Assembly: GCF_009768885.1 (NCBI RefSeq)
Contig: NZ_WSQA01000001.1
Coordinates: 434,001 to 498,000, forward strand
Length of the DNA stretch: 64,000 nt
Reading direction: 5' to 3'
Source: Sphingobacterium humi
GTDB lineage: Bacteria > Bacteroidota > Bacteroidia > Sphingobacteriales > Sphingobacteriaceae
Position numbers and translations under genes: made by a program. A model generated the notes under the pieces. That model was not told where the DNA came from and ran no database searches. It saw nothing but the letters and a program-made list of their open reading frames with translations. Positions within the stretch are counted from its first letter, which is position 1, and each line of letters opens with the position of its first letter. Positions 36,868 through 44,404 of this stretch are shown here, in pieces.

Positions 36868-36875
36868 CAAAGGTA
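36868..36875 (-). promoter_or_regulatory. -7 box of the YeeE pair promoter
   Basis: TACCTTTG on the minus strand, a perfect TAnnTTTG, about 17 bases before the ATG. Confidence 0.7.
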
Positions 36876-36896
36876 CGGTTAGCGAAAGATAAGCTG

Positions 36897-36912
36897 CGTA
36901 ACTTAAGTTACA
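36897..36912 (-). promoter_or_regulatory. Predicted Crp/Fnr-type operator B
   Basis: CGTAAC-TTAA-GTTACA, containing the perfect palindrome GTAACTTAAGTTAC. The centre at 36904.5 is 29.5 bp from the edge of the -7 box, as for operators A and C. Confidence 0.68.
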
Positions 36913-36973
36913 GGCAAAGTGAAGGAATTGCTTTACTTGATGCAACCCCCGCGATTCGCCATTTTTATCGCTG

Positions 36974-36989
36974 TGTAACAAAGGTAACC
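36974..36989 (+). promoter_or_regulatory. Predicted Crp/Fnr-type operator C
   Basis: TGTAAC-AAAG-GTAACC, centre 36981.5, exactly 29.5 bp upstream of the TauE -7 box. The left half is complete, the right half matches 4 of 6 bases. Confidence 0.6.
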
Positions 36990-37010
36990 AAAATTCCCTG
37001 TAGAATACCT

Positions 37011-37018
37011 CAACTTTG
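37011..37018 (+). promoter_or_regulatory. -7 box of the TauE/SafE gene
   Basis: CAACTTTG matches TAnnTTTG at all but the first base. The ATG follows within 10-13 bases, so the leader is very short. Confidence 0.55.
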
Positions 37019-37027
37019 AACCATCAA

Positions 37028-37831
37028 ATGATGGAAGGTATGGAACTATTAGGATTTACAGCAGCGATAAGTATAGGATTAATATTGGGGTTAATAGGTG
37101 CGGGAGGTAGTATATTAACCGTGCCTGTAATGGTATACCTGTTTCATATCGATCCTTACCTAGCCACTACCTACTCCTTATTTATAGTTGGGAGCACCAG
37201 TTTGGCCGGCATTATTCCTTATAGCCTCAAAAAACAAGTGGATTATAAAACAGCCCTAGCCTTTGGCATCCCTTCTATTATAGGTGTATTCCTGGCCAGA
37301 ACCTGGATTCACCCGCATATTCCGGAACATCTCTTTGATATCGCTGGCTATGCCGTGAGTAAAGATATGGCCTTAATGCTGCTGTTTGCGGTATTAATGG
37401 TCTTTGCCGCTGGTAATATGATCTGGAAAAAGGAAGCTACAGACGAGCAAGAAGAGCAGCCAAGCAAAAGCAGCTATCTGTTGGCTGTTCAGGGTATCCT
37501 GGTAGGACTTATCGTAGGTCTGGTGGGTGCTGGCGGTGGTTTCCTGATTATCCCGGCCTTAATTATCTTCAATAAAATGGAGTTAAAGACTGCAATTGGC
37601 AGCTCCTTGTTTATTATTGCCCTAAACTCCCTATTTGGCTTTGCGAGTAGTAATAATATCCAGGAGATTCACTGGTGGTTTATGTTAGCTGTAACCGGTA
37701 TTGCCCTAGTAGGCATGCTCTTAGGCTCTTGGCTTAGCCAGAAGATTGCCGCCCAGAAGCTGAAGCCTTTCTTCGGCTACTTCGTCCTCCTGATGGCTTT
37801 TTGGATTATTTTCCAGGAACTCAGCAAATAG
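37028..37831 (+). CDS. TauE/SafE-family sulfite/sulfonate exporter
   Basis: 267 residues from the ATG at 37028 (MMEGMELLGF); ATG codons at 37031 and 37040 are alternatives, and the in-frame TTG at 37016 falls inside the -7 box. Seven to eight membrane helices in two similar halves, each opening with the family glycine motif: LGLIGAGGSILTVPVMVY and VGLVGAGGGFLIIPALIIF. It probably exports sulfite produced by the persulfide dioxygenase. It is transcribed divergently from the YeeE pair with its own operator. Confidence 0.93.
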   Translation: MMEGMELLGFTAAISIGLILGLIGAGGSILTVPVMVYLFHIDPYLATTYSLFIVGSTSLAGIIPYSLKKQVDYKTALAFGIPSIIGVFLARTWIHPHIPEHLFDIAGYAVSKDMALMLLFAVLMVFAAGNMIWKKEATDEQEEQPSKSSYLLAVQGILVGLIVGLVGAGGGFLIIPALIIFNKMELKTAIGSSLFIIALNSLFGFASSNNIQEIHWWFMLAVTGIALVGMLLGSWLSQKIAAQKLKPFFGYFVLLMAFWIIFQELSK

Positions 37832-37839
37832 TCCCTCCA

Positions 37840-37937
37840 ATTTACCGAACAAAAGTCGCCATTTACCGAAATTTACAGGGAATTAACCTAGTTCCCATAC
37901 GGGGATAATGCAACATATCGTACTTTTGATTATCAAA
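37840..37937 (+). promoter_or_regulatory. Promoter region of the DUF4342 gene
   Basis: ATTTACCGAA occurs twice, at 37840 and 37861, 21 bp apart. Downstream is TACTTTTG (37921-37928), a perfect TAnnTTTG box, overlapped by the dyad TTTGAT-T-ATCAAA (37925-37937). This suggests regulated transcription; the factors are unknown. Confidence 0.5.
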
Positions 37938-37984
37938 TTAAACAAGACGAGTAAATAATTGTTAATCAAATAAAAGAAGAAGAT

Positions 37985-38290
37985 ATGTCAATCAAAGAAA
38001 CATTCACTATTACTGGTGAGAACTTATTAAAAAGAGTTAAAGAATTAATTGCTGAGGGTAATGTTACTAAAATCAGCATTTCCGATAAATCGGGAAAAGA
38101 GATCATGAGCTTCCCGGTTACTTTAGGGGTAATCGGTGTGGTATTGGCCCCTATTTTCGCAGCAGTGGGTGCTTTAGCAGCCTTACTTACCGAATGTAAA
38201 ATTACGGTAGAGCGCTCGGAAAAAGCCGAAACTGAGGTAAAAACCGAAGCCGAGCAACACGAAGGCCCTCAGGATATCGAGGTAAAATAG
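37985..38290 (+). CDS. DUF4342 domain protein
   Basis: 101 residues. It has the DUF4342 pattern KETFTITGENLLKRVKELIAEGN (in part), then ISISDKSGKEIMSFPVTLGV and a glycine/alanine-rich hydrophobic hairpin (VVLAPIFAAVGALAALL), closing in a charged tail. The family is small, with no known function; it resembles a membrane-associated regulatory or stress protein. It follows TauE by 153 bp and ends at a strong terminator, so it is a separate unit. Confidence 0.88.
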   Translation: MSIKETFTITGENLLKRVKELIAEGNVTKISISDKSGKEIMSFPVTLGVIGVVLAPIFAAVGALAALLTECKITVERSEKAETEVKTEAEQHEGPQDIEVK

Positions 38291-38318
38291 AAGATTTTTT
38301 CTGTAGTTTAATTGATTG

Positions 38319-38367
38319 AATCCAACCCAGGAACTGTTATGCCACAGCATCCTGGGTTGGATTTTTT
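38319..38367 (+). terminator. Terminator of the DUF4342 gene
   Basis: A 14-bp stem AATCCAACCCAGGA / TCCTGGGTTGGATT with a 17-base loop, followed by TTTTT. It also separates the gene from the convergent Dabb gene. Confidence 0.88.
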
Positions 38368-38382
38368 AAAGGTATGGACAGC

Positions 38383-38808
38383 TTATATCAAGGTCGCATC
38401 TTTCACTTCCACCTTTGTCCAGTACTTACTAAACGCTTCGGAGGCTGCCAGATGCTCCGGATGCTTCTCATACGTATTGATATCGTCCATGGAGTTGAAG
38501 GTGACCATTAGAAAATAGGAAAAGGAATTGTCGACCACCGGTCTTGGCGTGGTTGGGGAGGGCTTGCCGACCTGTAAATCTTTAATACCCGGCACCTTTT
38601 TCAAGATCTCAAAAAACTGGAGAAACTCTTGTTCTTCTTCTGCCGTAATACCTTCCTTCAACCAGAAATAGACAGAATGTACGATGGTGCCGCTGGAGAA
38701 GGCCGTAGGACTTGCAGTTTTGATGTTCTTCGGATTGTCGCAGGCTCCTAATAAAGATCCCGATGCGCCGCCAACAACCATGCTGGCAATAAAATGTTTT
38801 CTTTTCAT
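38383..38808 (-). CDS. Dabb (stress-responsive alpha-beta barrel) family protein, lipoprotein
   Basis: 141 residues. A lipoprotein signal (SMVVGGASGSLLGAC, Cys23) is followed by a Dabb ferredoxin-like domain with IVHSVYFWLKEGITAEEEQ, a glycine-proline loop PGIKDLQVGKPSPTTP and a closing TYEKHPEHLAASEAFSKYW. Dabb proteins form dimeric barrels with mostly unknown roles. This one is exported and lipid-anchored, as often seen in Bacteroidota. Its promoter is probably the TATCTTTA box at 38834-38841. Confidence 0.88.
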   Translation of the reverse strand: MKRKHFIASMVVGGASGSLLGACDNPKNIKTASPTAFSSGTIVHSVYFWLKEGITAEEEQEFLQFFEILKKVPGIKDLQVGKPSPTTPRPVVDNSFSYFLMVTFNSMDDINTYEKHPEHLAASEAFSKYWTKVEVKDATLI

Positions 38809-39121
38809 GGTTTACGTAGGATTGATTTTTACCTAAAGATAGGATTTTATATAGAAAGCTTGTTACGATAAATGTCGCTCCTTCTATGCTAATTTTAAGC
38901 AATCCATTCTCCTTTTACTTAATGATTATCCTAAACATGAATTAATTATTTAGGATTTCATGGATTCTGAATTGATTAACAATATTTTAGCGTGAAATTC
39001 GCTTGCATAAGCTATATTTGTGGGAATCTGCGGGATAAAAAAATGTCGTAAATCAAACAATTCCTGCAGATAACCGTTAATAAATAGTAAAGGATAATAC
39101 TAATAAAGAACATTCTACGCT
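38809..39121. other. Gene-free spacer with two divergent promoters
   Basis: No gene seen. It contains a minus-strand TATCTTTA box (38834-38841) for the Dabb gene and a plus-strand TATATTTG box (39013-39020) for the TamB-like gene, whose leader is then about 95 bases. Confidence 0.5.
39013..39020 (+). promoter_or_regulatory. -7 box of the TamB-like gene
   Basis: TATATTTG is a perfect TAnnTTTG. No clear TTTG lies 19 bp upstream. Confidence 0.5.
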
Positions 39122-42100
39122 TTGAATAAATTCGGCCGTATTGCAATCAAAACTTTCCTTTGGATAATTGGTTCCATCATTGCATTAGCATTATTGATTA
39201 TTTTCTTAATTCGACTCCCTGCCGTTCAAAATTATATTGTTGGCAAGGTGACGCATTACTTGGAAACAAAAATCGGCACGCCGGTGTCTATTGGCCATAT
39301 CAACATTACTTTCCCGAAAAAACTAGTCCTGGAGGACGTCTTCTTTGCCGACCAATCAAAAGATACTTTATTGGCAGGGGAAGAATTATTGGTAGACATC
39401 AATATGTTTAAGCTCCTAAAGAATACGGTGGAGATTAAAGAGTTTGAATTAAAAGGAATTACAGCGAAGATTAATCGGACTTTACCCGACTCTTCCTTCA
39501 ACTTCGGCTATATCGTCAATGCCTTTGCGACCGAAAAAGAAAGTACCACAACCGCAGACTCGGCCTCGGCCTTGGTATTCGACATCGACAAGGTATTGTT
39601 CGAACGCATCCGCTTTGTGTATAAAGATGATGTGCTAGGCACTTCCGCCGATCTTTACCTGAATCATTTCGATACCCGCATTAAGACTTTCGATTTAACG
39701 AAGAACATGTGCTTCGATATGCCGAAGATCAATATCGATGGCTTACAAGCACGTATAAAACAATGGGCAGTGGCCACAGAATCAGAAGCGCCCGATGCTT
39801 CGGATTTCGGGATTAACGATGCCTCCGTGGAAGCAAGCTCCCTACTCCCCGATCTGGCGACCCAAACCATGTCTTTAAAAAACATCTATGTACAATATGA
39901 TGACATGGCCAGCAATATCAACACGAAGTTTGATATCAAAGAATTAATCGCTAATGTTGGCCAGATAGACCTCAACAAAGAGATCGTCAAGCTTAAGGAA
40001 GTGAAGCTGAGCAATTCCAACTCAGAGGTGTTCTTAGGAAAAACAGCGCCGAAGAAAGAAACTACGCCTACCGATAGCAGCAAAATCAACTGGATTGTAG
40101 GCGTCGATAAATTGGCTATCGAAAAAACCAACGTTTGGTTTAAAGACGATAACCAAGCCCGTACCAAAGGGTTAGACTATTTCAACTTAAAGCTGACCGA
40201 ACTAGCCGGAGCCATGGATAATGTCTATTATTCTGCAGACTCCATCTCCGGAAACCTCACGAACTTAGCTGTAACAGACCACTCAGGCTTTAAATTAAAC
40301 CAGCTTAAAGGCGATTTCGTCTACGGCAATACCGGGGCTATCGTGAAAGACTTCCTGATCGAAACACCGAACTCCATTATCCGAGATAATATCAAAGTGT
40401 CCTATCCTTCCCTAGATGCCGTGTCTAACAACCCGGGCTTAGTGGAAATCGATGCCACCTTGAAGAAGACCCAAATCGATATGCGCGATATCCGCTTCTT
40501 GGCGCCTGACCTGGAAAAGGAGGAAACCATGAAGCCGCTGATGGACAAGCGTTTTTACATTGATGGCAAGGTATTGGGCAAGCTTAATAACCTACGCATT
40601 CCGAAGGTAGAGTTTAAAACCCTGAGCAACACCCACCTTATCGCATCGGCGACCATCAAAGGATTGCCGGATATGGATAAGATGTACCTGGATTTGGATA
40701 TCCGGAAGTTTACGACAGGACGTGCCGATCTGCAAAAGCTTATCGCGCCTTCCCTCCTGCCGGATAGCATACAACTGCCTCGTAACATCAGCTTGGCCGG
40801 CACCTTTAAAGGAGGTATGACTGGCTTTGATACCGATTTAAAACTTGTGACCGAGCAAGGAAACGCTACGGTAAATGGCACCCTGAACATGGGTCGCGAC
40901 ACCAGCTATAACGCCTTTGTATCAGTAGATAACTTTAACCTAGGCGAATTCCTGAAACAGGATTCTGTGCTAGGCTATATTGCTGCGCAAGCGCAGGTAA
41001 AAGGGACAGGCTTAAACCCTAAAAACATGGTTGCCGATGCGACAGGCACCTTAAAACGCCTGGATGCCATGGGTTATAGGTATCATGACATCGAGTTCGA
41101 TGTCACCGCGAACTCCGGAGATATCTCGGGCTCCTTACATAGTCCGGATCCGAATATAGACTTGGATGCCAGCTTCCAAGCGAATATGCAGGGACGCTAT
41201 CCGAAGCTTTTCGCCGAGATGATGATAGACTCCATCAACCTCAAAAGCCTGAAGTTAATGGATGAGAACTTCCGTTACCACGGAAAGATCATCGCGGACT
41301 TCGAAACTTTCGATCTGGATCACCTGAACGGATCCTTGCGTATCGCCAATTCCTCCATAGCTTATAACGATGACCGGTATGTGCTGGATACGGTTTCCTT
41401 GGAAGCCAAAGCCGACACCAACCGTAATATTTTATTGCTGAGCTCTGAATTCCTGAATGCCCATTTGGCCGGAAAGTATAAACTAACAGAACTTGGCGCC
41501 TCCATGACGGATATCCTACGCATGTATTATAACCCGTCGAACAACCATGAGAAATTAGTATATTCACCGCAGCAATTCGAATTCAGTGCGCGCTTAAATA
41601 ATGCCCGTATTATTCGGGAATTCTTACCTGCCTTGGAAGAGTTACAAGATGTCACCCTCGATGGTACATTCAACTCCACCGATAAATCACTCATGGCCAA
41701 GCTCCTGGCTCCGAAGGTTATTTACGATGGATCTGAAGTCCAGAACGTCGGGGTGGATATTATCACGGTCGACAGTACCTTATATTATAATACGCTGATT
41801 GAGCATATTAAGGTAAGTGGCATCGAGCTCCGCAATACAGTATTCTCTGGTAATGTGGTGGAAAACAAGGTAGACCTTGGTTTATGGATCAAAGACAAAG
41901 CCGATAAGGAACAATACCATTTAGGAGCCAACATGAACGTTACGGCCAATAATTACACTTTCTCCCTTAAGGAGGATGGCCTCATGTTGAACTACGAGAA
42001 ATGGGGCATTAATCCTCAAAACCGCTTAAGCTTCGGGAAAGACGGCATCCGTGCCGATAACTTCCACCTGAGTAAAGACGGCCAAGAGATGCTTATCCAA

Positions 42101-44404
42101 TCGAAGGACTCTACGCTGAACTCACCGATTGACTTAACCTTCAACAACTTCCGGATAGAAACCATCACGAAGATGCTGGAGTCCGAGACCCTGAATCTTG
42201 GAGGTGGTATCAATGGTAATGCGACCGTATCACGATTGGAATCAAGTCCTGTATTTGTATCCGACTTAACCATCGATAAGTTCTTCTTCGGTAAAGACAC
42301 CATCGGGAATGTGATGCTGAAGGTGAATAACATTAAGGAAAACACCTACTCTGCGGATGTCCGCATTACCGAGAATGGAAATGATGTACAGTTGATTGGC
42401 GATATCTTGATCCCGCCGGGACAAGACGCGCAGATCAATGCGACCTTGGATTTAAAACCAATGACCATCAAAACCATCGAAGCCTTCAGTATGGGGCAGC
42501 TTCAAGGTTCCCAAGGCGACTTATCAGGAAGCTTAAAGATTACTGGAACGACAGCTGCACCGCGCATCAACGGGGAACTGACTTTCAACGATGCCATTAT
42601 CAATGCTTCGATGTTGAACTCCAATATGTCCATCGACAATCAGAAAGTAATATTTAACGATCAGGGCATTGCCTTCCGTCAATTCCTATTGGTAGACTCT
42701 AAAAAGAATGTGGCCCGCTTAAACGGAACCATCCGTACCAGCACTTACACTGACTTTATCTTCAACCTGAACTTGACAACAGATGACTTCGAGGTCATGA
42801 ACTCGACGCGAGAAGACAACGATATGTTCTTTGGGAAGATGTACCTGACCTCAAACCTACGCATTACCGGCGATCTAAATAAACCTAGAATCGATGGAAA
42901 TGTGAAAGCCAATGAGAAAACAGACTTTAACTTTATCGTGCCGAACGATGATCCGGGCGTAGCCCAACGTGACGGCGTAGTGAAGTTTGTGGATAAGAGT
43001 GATACCGCGAGAGCCAATGTCTTCGCGAAGTTAGATTCCATGACGACGGCTTCTACCCTTTCGGGCTATGATATTGCCTTAAATTTGAGTACAGATCCGC
43101 AGGCCAAGTTCAAGATCATCTTAGATGAAGGAACGCAGGATGCCTTAAATATCCAGGGTACTGCAGAAATCAACACCACGATCGATGCCAACGACAAGAT
43201 TACCATGTCCGGAACCTTTACGGTGGAAGACGGTGATTACACCTTCTCCTTCGGCCCTATATCCAAAGATTTCCGATTCCAGAAAGGTAGTACCATTACT
43301 TGGAATGGCGACCCGCTGGACGCTAGACTCAATATTACCGCTTTATATTCAGGCAAGTTTGCGACCCTAGAACTGGTACAGAACCAGATTGGTGCGGAAA
43401 GCCAGAACCTCTACAAGCAACGCGTACCGTTTAATGTAAAACTAATCTTGACCGGCGAGCTATTCAAACCGCAGATTAACTTTGATATCGATCTGGATGA
43501 AAACAACGCCGTTGTTTCGCAGGATGTGGTAAACAAGGTGAATATTGCCTTAGCGAATATCCGGGAAGATCCGGCGGAGCTGAACAAGCAAGTCTTCTCC
43601 CTGATTGCCTTAGGACGCTTTATGTCGAATAACCCGTTTGAGAGTTTATCCGGAGGTGGTGCCGAGTCATTAGCACGTAGTACGGTAAGTTCTTTCTTAA
43701 CCAGTCAGTTGAATAATATGGCTTCCAACCTCATCAAGGGGGTAGAGTTAGATTTCAACTTAAATTCGGAGGAAGATTACCTGACCGGTTCGGCGCAAAC
43801 CAGAACCGACCTGAATGTAGGGATCTCCAAGATGCTATTTGACGATCGCTTGAAGATTACCATTGGTTCCAACTTCGAGGTGGAGGGTAATACCCGTCCG
43901 GGCGAGAAAGCAACCAATATTGCCGGCGATATCTCCTTAGATTATCAGCTTTCCAAAGATGGCCGTTATTTTGCGCGTGTATACCGCAAAAACCAATACC
44001 AGGCCACCTTACAGGGGCAATTCGTGGAAACAGGTATTGGTTTCATCATCAATATGAGTTACGACCGCTTTAGGGAATTATTCATGAGTTCCAAGGCTTT
44101 ATCGGCCTACAATACCGATAGTCGTGGGTTCCGTCGTCGCTTTGATGTGGATCGCATGGATACCGACTCCGTTTACCGCGATAGCGTACGGATGGTTATC
44201 CGCGATAGTTTGATGCTTCACAGCCCGGAATACCGCAAAAGAGTAGAAGAACGCCAGAAGGAAGAATTAAAAAGACAACAGGACAGTTTAAAAAACCAAC
44301 CTGATACGAGTAAAAACCTACCAGACACGAGTAAGTCCAAGGTAGAGCCTACTAAATCGGCCATAAAAAATGAAGAAGAGGAAGGGGAATCCAATGAGAA
44401 TTAA
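39122..44404 (+). CDS. TamB-like translocation/assembly protein (DUF490/AsmA-like), TTG start
   Basis: 1760 residues. An in-frame stop at 39104 and the absence of any ATG in the N-terminal 90 codons make TTG at 39122 the start (encoding MNKFGRIAIKTFLW). One inner-membrane helix (about 10-30) is followed by a very long beta-helical periplasmic stretch with AsmA-like repeats, and a DUF490-type C-terminal region (PFNVKLILTGELFKPQINFD, then TSQLNNMASNLIKGVELDFN and RITIGSNFEVEG-like pieces). The last 60 residues are charged and low in complexity. It overlaps the following TamA/BamA-like gene by 11 bp. It should carry phospholipids or help outer-membrane proteins across the periplasm. Confidence 0.92.
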   Translation: MNKFGRIAIKTFLWIIGSIIALALLIIFLIRLPAVQNYIVGKVTHYLETKIGTPVSIGHINITFPKKLVLEDVFFADQSKDTLLAGEELLVDINMFKLLKNTVEIKEFELKGITAKINRTLPDSSFNFGYIVNAFATEKESTTTADSASALVFDIDKVLFERIRFVYKDDVLGTSADLYLNHFDTRIKTFDLTKNMCFDMPKINIDGLQARIKQWAVATESEAPDASDFGINDASVEASSLLPDLATQTMSLKNIYVQYDDMASNINTKFDIKELIANVGQIDLNKEIVKLKEVKLSNSNSEVFLGKTAPKKETTPTDSSKINWIVGVDKLAIEKTNVWFKDDNQARTKGLDYFNLKLTELAGAMDNVYYSADSISGNLTNLAVTDHSGFKLNQLKGDFVYGNTGAIVKDFLIETPNSIIRDNIKVSYPSLDAVSNNPGLVEIDATLKKTQIDMRDIRFLAPDLEKEETMKPLMDKRFYIDGKVLGKLNNLRIPKVEFKTLSNTHLIASATIKGLPDMDKMYLDLDIRKFTTGRADLQKLIAPSLLPDSIQLPRNISLAGTFKGGMTGFDTDLKLVTEQGNATVNGTLNMGRDTSYNAFVSVDNFNLGEFLKQDSVLGYIAAQAQVKGTGLNPKNMVADATGTLKRLDAMGYRYHDIEFDVTANSGDISGSLHSPDPNIDLDASFQANMQGRYPKLFAEMMIDSINLKSLKLMDENFRYHGKIIADFETFDLDHLNGSLRIANSSIAYNDDRYVLDTVSLEAKADTNRNILLLSSEFLNAHLAGKYKLTELGASMTDILRMYYNPSNNHEKLVYSPQQFEFSARLNNARIIREFLPALEELQDVTLDGTFNSTDKSLMAKLLAPKVIYDGSEVQNVGVDIITVDSTLYYNTLIEHIKVSGIELRNTVFSGNVVENKVDLGLWIKDKADKEQYHLGANMNVTANNYTFSLKEDGLMLNYEKWGINPQNRLSFGKDGIRADNFHLSKDGQEMLIQSKDSTLNSPIDLTFNNFRIETITKMLESETLNLGGGINGNATVSRLESSPVFVSDLTIDKFFFGKDTIGNVMLKVNNIKENTYSADVRITENGNDVQLIGDILIPPGQDAQINATLDLKPMTIKTIEAFSMGQLQGSQGDLSGSLKITGTTAAPRINGELTFNDAIINASMLNSNMSIDNQKVIFNDQGIAFRQFLLVDSKKNVARLNGTIRTSTYTDFIFNLNLTTDDFEVMNSTREDNDMFFGKMYLTSNLRITGDLNKPRIDGNVKANEKTDFNFIVPNDDPGVAQRDGVVKFVDKSDTARANVFAKLDSMTTASTLSGYDIALNLSTDPQAKFKIILDEGTQDALNIQGTAEINTTIDANDKITMSGTFTVEDGDYTFSFGPISKDFRFQKGSTITWNGDPLDARLNITALYSGKFATLELVQNQIGAESQNLYKQRVPFNVKLILTGELFKPQINFDIDLDENNAVVSQDVVNKVNIALANIREDPAELNKQVFSLIALGRFMSNNPFESLSGGGAESLARSTVSSFLTSQLNNMASNLIKGVELDFNLNSEEDYLTGSAQTRTDLNVGISKMLFDDRLKITIGSNFEVEGNTRPGEKATNIAGDISLDYQLSKDGRYFARVYRKNQYQATLQGQFVETGIGFIINMSYDRFRELFMSSKALSAYNTDSRGFRRRFDVDRMDTDSVYRDSVRMVIRDSLMLHSPEYRKRVEERQKEELKRQQDSLKNQPDTSKNLPDTSKSKVEPTKSAIKNEEEEGESNEN

